NCBI GenBank assembly: GCA_035711465.1
Contig: DASTCC010000467.1
Span: 1 to 16,218, forward strand
Reading direction: 5' to 3'
Length of the DNA: 16,218 nucleotides
Source: DASTCC01 sp035711465
GTDB taxonomy: Bacteria; Acidobacteriota; Vicinamibacteria; Vicinamibacterales; SCN-69-37
Below are positions 1 through 7,115 of this stretch, piece after piece. A program made the translations under genes and the position numbers. Each line of letters begins with the position of its first letter. The stretch's first letter is position 1. Below the pieces are notes generated by a model. The model worked only from the letters and a program-made list of their open reading frames with translations, made no database searches and was not told the DNA's origin.

Positions 1-2025
1 ACCAACACTCCTCGATTCGTCGCTCTTACCGTGGCGATTGTCACCGCCGGCGTCATGTCACTCCCGGCGCAGGGTGGGGGGCGTGGCGCGGGACCAGGGC
101 AGGGGGCTCGCGACAATCAGTCGCAGCCGACTGGCACCGGCACAATCTCCGGCATCGTCACCAGCAACACCGGTGGTCCGGTGCGACGCGCGCGTGTCTC
201 GCTCAACGGCGCCGAGCTTCGCGGCTCCCGCAGCGTCATGACCGGCGACGACGGCAAGTTCGAGTTCGTGTCGCTGCCGGCCGGACGGTTCACGCTGTCG
301 GCGTCGAAAGCCGGCTACAGCTCGATGACGTTCGGCGCCAGGCAGCCGGGACGCGCGGGGACGCCGATCCAGCTCGCCGAAGGACAGAAGCTCGACAAGG
401 CCGACATCCAGATGCCGCGCGGCGGCGTCGTCACCGGCGTCGTCGTCGATGACAGCGGCGAGCCGGCGCCGGGCACCCGGGTGCGCGTGTCGAAGCTCGT
501 GTTCACACGCGGCGAGCGATCGCTCAGATCGGCGGGCGAAGATCAAACCGACGATCGCGGTATGTATCGCATCTACGGCCTCGAGCCCGGCGACTACATG
601 GTCAGCGCGTTGCCGCGCAACCCGGGCGTCGGCGGCATTCGCCAGGCGGTGATGGCCGAGATCGAATCGCTCACGCAGCAGGTGCAGGCCGCCGGCGGAC
701 GCGGCGCCGGACGCGCCGGCGGTCCGCCCGCCCTCGGCGGCCGCGGCGGCGGACAGGCGCTGCTCGATCGCGTCGGCGCCCTGCAGCAGCAGCTTGCCGA
801 CGCCGATCAGGACCAGACGATGTACGCGCCCGTGTACTACCCCGGCACGACGTCGCCATCCAACGCGACGACGCTCACGCTCGGCGCCAGCGAAGAGCGC
901 GGCGGCGTCGACTTCCAGCTGCAGCTGGTCCAGACCGCGCGCGTCGATGGGTCGATCGTGTCGTCGTCGGGCACGTTGCCGCAGGGTGTGCAAGTCTCTC
1001 TCGTGCCGGCGGATCGCGGCGGCCTCGCCAGTTTGCCGGGACTCGGCCTCGATTCCGCGCGCGTCGGACAGGACGGCAGATTCTCGTTCGCCAACGTCGC
1101 GCCCGGCCAGTACCATCTCCAGGCGCGCGGCGTAGTCCGTGAAGTGGATCCGAACGCGCCGGCCGAACAGGCGGCGCGCGGACGCGGCGGACGAGGTGGA
1201 CCGTTCGGCGGACGCGGCGGAACGATCTCGCAGGTCCTCTGGGCCGTGTCCGACCTCAGCGTGAACGGCACCGATCTCACCAACGTCGTCCTGACGTTGC
1301 AGCCGGGAATGACGATCAGCGGCCGGGTCGAATTTCCTGCCGCGTCGCAACCCGACTACACGCTCGTGCGCGTCAATCTTCAGCCGCGCGGTCAGCAGCT
1401 GTTCGAGATCGGCGGCAACGTGCCGGCGGTCGTCGACGCGAACGGCCGGTTCACGATCACCGGCGTCGCGCCCGGTCGCTACGCGATCGGCGCGAACGCG
1501 GGACAGGGCGGCGGCCGCGGCGGCGGTCGCGGAGGCGGCGCGGCAGCGGCCAACGCGGCGTTGCCACAGAGCGGCGCGCAGCAGACCACGCAGTACACGC
1601 TGCTCTCGTCGATTGCCAACAGCGTCGATACGCTGGACTTCCCGCTCGAGGTCCAGCCGAATCAGGACGTGAACGGCGTCGTGCTCACGTTCGGCGATCG
1701 CACGCAGGAGCTCTCGGGCACCATTCAGGACGCCAGCGGGCGGCCGACGTTCGATTACACGATCGTGCTGTTCGCCGCGGACAGGCGCTTCTGGACGCCG
1801 CAGTCGCGACGAATCGCGTCGACCCGTCCCGGCACGGACGGCCGGTTCACGTTTCGAGGCATCCCGGCCGGCGAATACCGGCTCACCGCGATCACCGATG
1901 CCGAGCCCGACGAGTGGTTCAACCCGTCGTTCCTCGAGCAGGTCCAGGGCGCCTCGATACCCGTGTCGATCCGTGAAGGCGAGAAGAAGACACAGGACGT
2001 CCGCGTCCAGGGCGGCCAGAACTAA
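1..2025 (+). CDS. Exported five-domain carboxypeptidase-regulatory-like protein (subtype B), 5' end cut by window
   Basis: The frame is open from base 1. A GTG at 31 could start it, but the in-frame residues before it (TNTPRFVALTV) continue into a hydrophobic stretch ending SLPAQ, which reads as one signal peptide, so the true start is probably just outside the window. The mature part holds five transthyretin-like beta-sandwich domains, each with a G-x-V opening and a DGxF...PAGxY-type closing. They open near bases 145, 421, 940, 1309 and 1708. A VYYPGTT motif (832-852) precedes domain 3, and an F-A-A-D-x3-W motif lies near 1770. Between domain 2 and the YYPGTT motif is a helical pair rich in Gln and Leu, split by a Gly/Arg block (688-756). 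Further RGG-type blocks sit at 1177-1221 and 1507-1551. I see no cysteine and no catalytic motif. The fold is well supported. The function is unknown; structural surface or periplasmic binding is only a guess. The nearest relative in the window is the second half of the next gene. Confidence 0.88.
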   Translation, partial: TNTPRFVALTVAIVTAGVMSLPAQGGGRGAGPGQGARDNQSQPTGTGTISGIVTSNTGGPVRRARVSLNGAELRGSRSVMTGDDGKFEFVSLPAGRFTLSASKAGYSSMTFGARQPGRAGTPIQLAEGQKLDKADIQMPRGGVVTGVVVDDSGEPAPGTRVRVSKLVFTRGERSLRSAGEDQTDDRGMYRIYGLEPGDYMVSALPRNPGVGGIRQAVMAEIESLTQQVQAAGGRGAGRAGGPPALGGRGGGQALLDRVGALQQQLADADQDQTMYAPVYYPGTTSPSNATTLTLGASEERGGVDFQLQLVQTARVDGSIVSSSGTLPQGVQVSLVPADRGGLASLPGLGLDSARVGQDGRFSFANVAPGQYHLQARGVVREVDPNAPAEQAARGRGGRGGPFGGRGGTISQVLWAVSDLSVNGTDLTNVVLTLQPGMTISGRVEFPAASQPDYTLVRVNLQPRGQQLFEIGGNVPAVVDANGRFTITGVAPGRYAIGANAGQGGGRGGGRGGGAAAANAALPQSGAQQTTQYTLLSSIANSVDTLDFPLEVQPNQDVNGVVLTFGDRTQELSGTIQDASGRPTFDYTIVLFAADRRFWTPQSRRIASTRPGTDGRFTFRGIPAGEYRLTAITDAEPDEWFNPSFLEQVQGASIPVSIREGEKKTQDVRVQGGQN

Positions 2026-2041
2026 CAAACTCTTAACACTT

Positions 2042-2061
2042 GCGGCCGATTTCCCGGCCGC
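2042..2061 (+). terminator. GC-rich stem-loop between the first two family genes
   Basis: GCGGCCG (2042-2048) pairs perfectly with CGGCCGC (2055-2061) around a six-base loop. It lies 16 bases after the first gene's stop codon. A second, weaker stem (CCGCA 2065-2069 with TGCGG 2077-2081) follows. There is no T-run, so intrinsic termination is uncertain; it may instead protect the mRNA 3' end or attenuate read-through. Confidence 0.35.
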
Positions 2062-2081
2062 CTGCCGCAATCCATCTGCGG

Positions 2082-2087
2082 TCTAAT
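2082..2087 (+). promoter_or_regulatory. Candidate -10 box for the fused gene
   Basis: TCTAAT matches the sigma-70 -10 consensus at five of six positions in an otherwise GC-rich gap. It would place a transcript start about 20 bases before the ATG at 2115. No convincing -35 box is seen at the usual spacing, so the call rests on the -10 alone. Confidence 0.3.
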
Positions 2088-2089
2088 TG

Positions 2090-2113
2090 GGGCGAGTTCC
2101 CTGAGGGACGCCC
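2090..2113 (+). promoter_or_regulatory. Hairpin enclosing the ribosome binding site of the fused gene
   Basis: GGGCG (2090-2094) can pair with CGCCC (2109-2113). Inside that, TCCC (2098-2101) can pair with GGGA (2105-2108), leaving a TGA loop and a three-base bulge. The only Shine-Dalgarno-like sequence for the ATG at 2115 is GAGGGA (2103-2108), which is the inner arm. Pairing would hide the site. The same purine run, and the signal peptide that begins at 2115, are why I reject the TTG at 2040 as the start. Confidence 0.4.
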
Positions 2114-2114
2114 T

Positions 2115-5100
2115 ATGCAGACCATCCGTACATTCGCTCATCGCCTGGCCGCCGTCGGCCTGGTCGCCGGTTCCGTCGCCGTCGCGACGCTCGCGGCGCA
2201 ATCCACGCAGCAGACCGTCGAAGTCGTCGTCACCGGCGCGGGCGGTGGCATCGCCGGCGCGACCTCGGTGCTCCCGGGCGTCGGCGGCCTGTCGATGCCG
2301 GTCGATGCGACCGGCTCCGGGATGATCGTCGGCCAGGTCGTGGACGCCGGCAGCAACCAGCCGATTGCCGGCGCCGTCGTCGCGATCGGCGGCGCCCTCA
2401 GCGGCGGCGGCGGACAGAGCCGCGCCTTCTCGATCGGCGGCGGCGGCATCAATCTCGGCGGCAGCGGCAGCAGCAATTCGATTCCGCGCGTGATGACCGA
2501 TTCGGATGGCCGCTTCGCGTTTCGCAGCGTGCCGAAAGGCGCCTTCTCGCTGACCGCGCAGAAGACGGGCTATCTGGACGGCAGCTACGGCCGCAATCGC
2601 CCCGGCGGCGACGCGCGGCAGCTCCCGCTCGAGGACGGCGAGCGCACGAGCGACGTCGTGATCAAGATGTTCCGCCCGGCGACGATCACCGGAACCGTCG
2701 TCGACGATCGGGGCGATCCGGCGGTCGGCAGCGAAGTGCGCGCCTACAAGCGCGACATCATCAACGGCCGCCGAGTGCTCGCGCCCACGGGCCTGACGAC
2801 ACGCGTCGACGATCGCGGAACGTATCGGCTCTCGAATCTGGCGCCGGGCGAATACGTTCTCGCCGTGCCGATGGTGCAGATGACGATGCCCGCGGACTTC
2901 GCGTTGAACGGCCGCCTCGCCGGCGAGCTGCTGTCGACGATGACGTCGGGCGGCGGAATGTTTTCGCTCTCGTTAGGCGGCGGCTCACAGCTGCCCGGCG
3001 AAGATCGGTTCGTCCTGCAAGGCACGAACACCGCGCCGGAGAACAGCGGCGCCGTGCTCGCCTACCCCACGATTTACTATCCGTCCGCGACCGTCGTCTC
3101 GCAGGCGACGCCGATCGAAATCAGCTCCGGCGAAGAACGCAGTGGCATCGACATGACGATGCGTCTCGTGCCCACCGCGCACATCGCCGGCCGCTTGATG
3201 GGTCCGGATGGCCCGGCAGCGAACTACTCGCTGCGTCTGATTCCGTCCGACACCGGCGATCTCTCGACGGATCCGGAGGCGGCGACAACCGTGACCGGCG
3301 AAGATGGATCGTTCGCGTTCCTCGCGGTGCCCGCCGGTCAATACGTGATCCAGACCGTCCGCGTGCCGCGCTTCACCCGCATCGCGGGCGACACGATGGT
3401 GACGTCGGCCGGCAGCGGCGGGACGATGGTGTTCACGAGCTCGGTGCAGATCGGCGCCGGCGGCGTGCCGTCGCCGCCGACGGAGCTGCGGGCCGAGAAT
3501 CAGCAGACGCTGTTCACCGCGACGCCGGTGTCCGTCGGCGGCACCAACGTCGAGAACCTGTCGATCACGCTGCGCGAAGGCCTCAAAGTGAGCGGCCGCG
3601 TCGAGTGGGACGGCACCGCCGAGCGCCCGGCGGCCGATCGGCTCCAGATGATCTCGATCGTCGCCGACGCGGCCGACGGCAAGCAGCGCGCGGCGATCCC
3701 CCCGGCGCGGCTCGCGTCCGACGGCACGTTCACCTCGCCCGGTCTCCTGCCCGGCAAGTACCTCCTCCGCGTGGCGAATCCGCCGAACGGCTGGATGGTG
3801 AGGAGCATCCTGGCCAACGGCGTCGACGCCTCGGAGACGCCGATCGATCTGTCGTCGCGCGACTTGTCCAGCGTCGTCGTCACGCTCACCGACAAGATCT
3901 CCGACCTGCACGGCAACGTCCGCAACGCCGAAGGCCGCGCCGACGAAGAGGCCGCGGTCATCGTCTTCCCGTCCGACAACCGTGCGTGGATGGAGTACGG
4001 CATCAACGCGCGCCGCATGCGCAGCACGCGGACGAGCAAGACCGGTGCGTACAGCTTCGGCGCGCTTCCCGCCGGCAGCTACTACGTCGTCGCGATTCCG
4101 GAGGCGATGTCGAGTCAATGGCAGGAGCCGCGCTTTCTCGAGATGCTCTCGCGGGAAGCGACGCCGGTCGCGGTCGGCGAAGGCGACAAGCACGGCCAGG
4201 ACCTCACGACTCGCGTGATCCGCCAGCCGGGCGGCTACCCGCCAGCGGCCGCCGCAGAGGGCGCGGCGGCCTCGGTTGACCCGGGCGCAGACGAACCAGG
4301 CGACGCGATCGATGACGCCGACCGCGATCGCGGACCGTTCGTGGCCGACGCCGACGCCACGCAGCAGACGCGCGACACGCGCGAGACGCGTGGCCCGGCA
4401 GGCGCCGCGCCGGCGTCGATTTCCGGCGTGGTCGTCGTCGACGATGGATCGGGCACGCCGCAGAAAGTCCGCCGCGCCCGCGTCGCGCTCCGCGGCGCCG
4501 AGCAGCGCACCGAACGTGCGGTGATGACCGACGACGAGGGACGCTTCACGCTGACCAACCTGCCGGCCGGCCGCTACAGTCTCACCGCGTCGAAGCCGTC
4601 GTTCGTCACCGCCTATTTCGGATCGCGGCGGCCGGGCCGCGGTCCGGGGACGCCACTCGCGCTTACTGCCGGACAGAAGGCTGAGGGATTGACGCTGCAG
4701 ATGGCGAAAGGCGGCGTCATCGCCGGCCAGGTGCTCGATGAGACCGGCCAGCCCTTTCTGAACGCGCAGGTGCGCGTGCTCCAGTCCCGGATGCTCAACG
4801 GCGAGCGTCAGCTCGTGCCGCCGATCGGGTCGCCCGGCGCGTTCAACTCGGGCTTCGGTCAGACCGACGATCGCGGCCGCTTCCGCATCTTCGGCCTGAT
4901 GCCGGGCGCATACGTGGTGTCGGTCACGGCGCCCAATCGCGGCAACGATCTCCGGCAGCTTTCGACGTCGGACGTCCAGGCAGTCGTCGCGGATCTGAAG
5001 ATGCCGCCGCCGCGGCAACCGGGCGGCGGCGCCGCGCCGGCGCCAGACACCAAACCTCTCGGCGGCCGCACGGTCGGCTTCGCGCCGGTGTACTACCCCG

Positions 5101-6218
5101 GCACGACGGTCGCCACCGAAGCCAGCGAGGTGACGGTCGCCGCCGGTCAGGAAGTGAACGGCATCGACTTCCAGCTGCGCCTCGTGCCGACCGCGAAGGT
5201 CCAGGGCACGGTCGTCGGGCCGGACGGTCAGCCGCGGCCTGGCGTGCAGCTGCTGGTCGTGCCGACGACGCAGACGGTGGAGTTCGGACTCGGATCGACG
5301 GGCATGTCGAGGACGGCGCCTGACGGCAAGTTCTCGACCGGGAACCTGCCGCCGGGCCGTTACACGATCACCGCACGGACGGGCGCGACGACTCAGGTCA
5401 TCGACGTCGGCGGCGGCGGAACGTTCTTCTCCGCCGAGCGCGTCACCGCCGCCGGCGGCCGCGGCGGGCCGCCGCCCGAGAGCGCCAAGCCGCTCTGGGC
5501 GCAGCAGGACATCGACATCAACGGCGTCGACCTGACCGACATCTCGCTCACGCTGCAGGAAGGCGTGACGCTCACCGGCAAGCTCGTCTTCGACGGCAAG
5601 TCGATGGCGCCGCCAGAGGATCTGTCGCGCGTGCGCCTGAGCCTGCTGCCGGCGACACCGGGACGGATGACGCTCGGCGTGCCGGCCGCGCGCATCAACG
5701 CCGACGGCACGTTCACTCTGGAAGGCATCACGCCGGGCTCGTACCGGCTCAATGCCACCGTGCCGTCCACCGGCTTCAGCGCGCAGTCGCCCTGGACGAT
5801 GAAGAGCGCGATCGCGAATGGCAAGGACGTGCTCGACGCGCCGCTCACCGTGCTTCCCAGCGCCGACGTCGGCGCGGTGACGGTGACGTTCACCGACCAG
5901 AGCACCGAGCTTGCGGGCAAGGTCACGGATCCCGCGGGCGAGCCGGTGTCGGATCTGACCATCCTGATCTTCCCGACCGATCGGTCGATGTGGTCGCCGA
6001 CCAGCCGCCGCATGCGCCAGCCCGCGCAGCCGGGCAGCGACGGCATGTTCAAGTTCACCGGCCTGCCGCCTGGCGAGTACTTCCTCGCCGCGGTCACGGA
6101 TCTCGAACAGAGCGACTGGGGCGATCCCGGCTTCATGGAACAGGTCGCCGCGGCCGCGCTGAAGCTGACGCTCGGCGAGGGTGAGAAGAAGGTTCAGAAT
6201 CTGCGGATTGGGGGGTAG
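2115..6218 (+). CDS. Fused double unit of the exported five-domain carboxypeptidase-regulatory-like family (A+B)
   Basis: This 1367-residue protein starts with a Sec signal peptide (MQTIRTFAHRL, then a hydrophobic run to ATLAA, cleavage about residue 28). Residues about 69-700 form one complete family unit: domain openings near 69, 189, 356, 491 and 596, a YYPSAT motif near 320 and an F-P-S-D-x3-W motif near 622. A linker of about 65 residues (about 702-767), rich in Ala, Asp and Arg, follows. Residues about 768-1367 form a second unit with openings near 769, 867, 1027, 1151 and 1264, a YYPGTT motif near 993 and F-P-T-D-x3-W near 1286. The second half resembles the upstream gene more than it resembles its own first half, so this is a fusion of two paralogues. 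No second signal peptide remains in the linker. The first half has Gly-rich loops (about 95-120). I see no cysteine and no catalytic motif. Function is unknown; the export and domain calls are firm. Confidence 0.9.
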   Translation: MQTIRTFAHRLAAVGLVAGSVAVATLAAQSTQQTVEVVVTGAGGGIAGATSVLPGVGGLSMPVDATGSGMIVGQVVDAGSNQPIAGAVVAIGGALSGGGGQSRAFSIGGGGINLGGSGSSNSIPRVMTDSDGRFAFRSVPKGAFSLTAQKTGYLDGSYGRNRPGGDARQLPLEDGERTSDVVIKMFRPATITGTVVDDRGDPAVGSEVRAYKRDIINGRRVLAPTGLTTRVDDRGTYRLSNLAPGEYVLAVPMVQMTMPADFALNGRLAGELLSTMTSGGGMFSLSLGGGSQLPGEDRFVLQGTNTAPENSGAVLAYPTIYYPSATVVSQATPIEISSGEERSGIDMTMRLVPTAHIAGRLMGPDGPAANYSLRLIPSDTGDLSTDPEAATTVTGEDGSFAFLAVPAGQYVIQTVRVPRFTRIAGDTMVTSAGSGGTMVFTSSVQIGAGGVPSPPTELRAENQQTLFTATPVSVGGTNVENLSITLREGLKVSGRVEWDGTAERPAADRLQMISIVADAADGKQRAAIPPARLASDGTFTSPGLLPGKYLLRVANPPNGWMVRSILANGVDASETPIDLSSRDLSSVVVTLTDKISDLHGNVRNAEGRADEEAAVIVFPSDNRAWMEYGINARRMRSTRTSKTGAYSFGALPAGSYYVVAIPEAMSSQWQEPRFLEMLSREATPVAVGEGDKHGQDLTTRVIRQPGGYPPAAAAEGAAASVDPGADEPGDAIDDADRDRGPFVADADATQQTRDTRETRGPAGAAPASISGVVVVDDGSGTPQKVRRARVALRGAEQRTERAVMTDDEGRFTLTNLPAGRYSLTASKPSFVTAYFGSRRPGRGPGTPLALTAGQKAEGLTLQMAKGGVIAGQVLDETGQPFLNAQVRVLQSRMLNGERQLVPPIGSPGAFNSGFGQTDDRGRFRIFGLMPGAYVVSVTAPNRGNDLRQLSTSDVQAVVADLKMPPPRQPGGGAAPAPDTKPLGGRTVGFAPVYYPGTTVATEASEVTVAAGQEVNGIDFQLRLVPTAKVQGTVVGPDGQPRPGVQLLVVPTTQTVEFGLGSTGMSRTAPDGKFSTGNLPPGRYTITARTGATTQVIDVGGGGTFFSAERVTAAGGRGGPPPESAKPLWAQQDIDINGVDLTDISLTLQEGVTLTGKLVFDGKSMAPPEDLSRVRLSLLPATPGRMTLGVPAARINADGTFTLEGITPGSYRLNATVPSTGFSAQSPWTMKSAIANGKDVLDAPLTVLPSADVGAVTVTFTDQSTELAGKVTDPAGEPVSDLTILIFPTDRSMWSPTSRRMRQPAQPGSDGMFKFTGLPPGEYFLAAVTDLEQSDWGDPGFMEQVAAAALKLTLGEGEKKVQNLRIGG

Positions 6219-6245
6219 ACGCAGACGGCTTCGCAGTGCGCTGTC

Positions 6246-6312
6246 AACTCAGAACTTCGAACTCAGAACTGGCGTCCGGAACCCAGAACCCGGGTTCTAA
6301 GTTCTAAGTTCC
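6246..6312. repeat. Inverted array of 7-bp tandem repeats in a convergent gap
   Basis: AAC recurs at 6246, 6253, 6260, 6267, 6280 and 6287, a seven-base period with a single one-base slip. The units are AACTCAG, AACTTCG, AACTCAG, AACTGGC, AACCCAG and AACCCGG. The array then flips: GTTCTAA at 6294 and 6301 and GTTCC at 6308, still in seven-base phase. Read on the minus strand this is AACTTAG twice. The centre AACCCGGGTT (6287-6296) is a perfect palindrome. The right arm overlaps the end of the minus-strand lipoprotein gene, and its outer AACTTAG supplies that gene's TAG stop. The folded RNA could terminate transcription from both sides, though there is no U-tract. Confidence 0.8.
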
Positions 6313-7098
6313 AGAGGCCTCGGCCTGCCTCCGTCCGTGCCTTACCGTGAGCCACACGACGATCGCCAGGGCAACCACCGCGGCCGCGAACGCGCCGGCG
6401 AACAGGAAGAGCGTGTGGTACAGGATCGACTGCGATCCCATCTCGACGACCATCTCGATCGGCGCGCCGGCGAGCCGATCGGTCAGACGCTGCTCGTAGG
6501 TGAGGATGTTGCCGCGCTCGACGGCGCCGTTCTCGCCGGTGTCGAGCCGCTTGACGTTGTGATCGGTGATCTTGCTCGGCAGGTGCAGCTTGAATCCGAC
6601 CAGCTCCTTGCCCGTCCACTTCGGATTGCCCGGATTCCCGCCTGACGCGGCGCCGACCGTCTGGTGGTAGCGCAGCATCTCCCGGCCTCCCGAATCGGGA
6701 TCGAGCCGGTAGGTCGACCAGGCCAGTAGCGCGCAGCTGCTGAGCGTACGGACGTCCTTGGTGGCGATGCGGATCTGGATGAAGCGGCGGCCGTGCCGCG
6801 TCCAGGGCTGGCCGACGGTGACCGCCGGGCAGCCGCCGGCTTCGATGAGCTTGCGGATGGCGGCGCGATCCGGTCGGGTTGCGAACGAGGTGTCGAGGGC
6901 CATGCCGCGCAGCGCCACCAGCGACGCGATCGACGCGTCGACGACGACCGTCGCCGATCCATTCACCTGGAGATAGAGCTGTTCCTCGTATTCGTACTCG
7001 CGGCCGAGCGGATTGCGGCAGGCGGCGGCGATCGAGACCAGAACGAGGCCGGCTATCGCAAGCCGGACGCGGGCGTGCATCCGCGGAATAATATACAT
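6304..7098 (-). CDS. Lipoprotein with C-terminal transmembrane helix, function unknown
   Basis: The N-terminus has a basic start, a hydrophobic run and VSIAAAC, a lipobox-like sequence with Cys27 as the likely acylated residue. A second hydrophobic segment (about residues 224-252, LYHTLFLFAGAFAAAVVALA and on) is followed by a basic tail, so the roughly 190-residue middle domain would be held at the membrane from both ends. This layout recalls LppM/DUF3153-type lipoproteins, and the segment YLQVNGSATVVVDAS fits a beta-rich opening, but I do not recognise the family with certainty. The start at 7098 has GGAAGGAA seven bases upstream. An internal ATG at 7080 gives a shorter leader with no such site. 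The gene is divergent from polA, with only 17 bases between the start codons, and convergent with the fused gene. The stop codon lies inside the heptamer array. Confidence 0.8.
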   Translation of the reverse strand: MYIIPRMHARVRLAIAGLVLVSIAAACRNPLGREYEYEEQLYLQVNGSATVVVDASIASLVALRGMALDTSFATRPDRAAIRKLIEAGGCPAVTVGQPWTRHGRRFIQIRIATKDVRTLSSCALLAWSTYRLDPDSGGREMLRYHQTVGAASGGNPGNPKWTGKELVGFKLHLPSKITDHNVKRLDTGENGAVERGNILTYEQRLTDRLAGAPIEMVVEMGSQSILYHTLFLFAGAFAAAVVALAIVVWLTVRHGRRQAEASGT

Positions 7099-7104
7099 TT
7101 CACG
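7089..7104 (+). promoter_or_regulatory. AT-rich -10-like element of polA, short or absent leader
   Basis: TAATATACATTTC is the only AT-rich stretch in this region. It ends about 15 bases before the polA ATG at 7116. Counting about seven bases from a -10 at TATACA (7092-7097) gives a leader near a dozen bases, and the bases before the ATG (TTCCTTCCGA) contain no Shine-Dalgarno sequence. The element closely resembles the one in front of pcnB. It overlaps the first codons of the divergent lipoprotein gene, so the two may compete. Confidence 0.45.
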
Positions 7105-7115
7105 GTTCCTTCCGA

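Noticed and set aside
58..2070. A 670-codon open frame on the minus strand opposite the first gene, and similar ones at 2985-5018 and 7053-9659
   Set aside because: The products are Arg/Ala/Asp-rich with no domain, signal or motif, and they run opposite clear genes. They follow from the GC-rich third positions of the plus-strand genes.
2040..2114. Upstream TTG start for the fused gene
   Set aside because: It would put 25 extra Arg/Pro-rich residues before a good signal peptide, has no ribosome site and would cross the hairpins and candidate promoter. The ATG at 2115 has a purine-rich site and begins the signal peptide.
4212..4415. The Ala/Asp/Arg-rich stretch in the fused gene as a frameshift or sequencing error joining two genes
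   Set aside because: The frame stays open, codon use remains normal, both halves are in the same frame, and no signal peptide or ribosome site remains for a separate second gene. A true linker is more likely.
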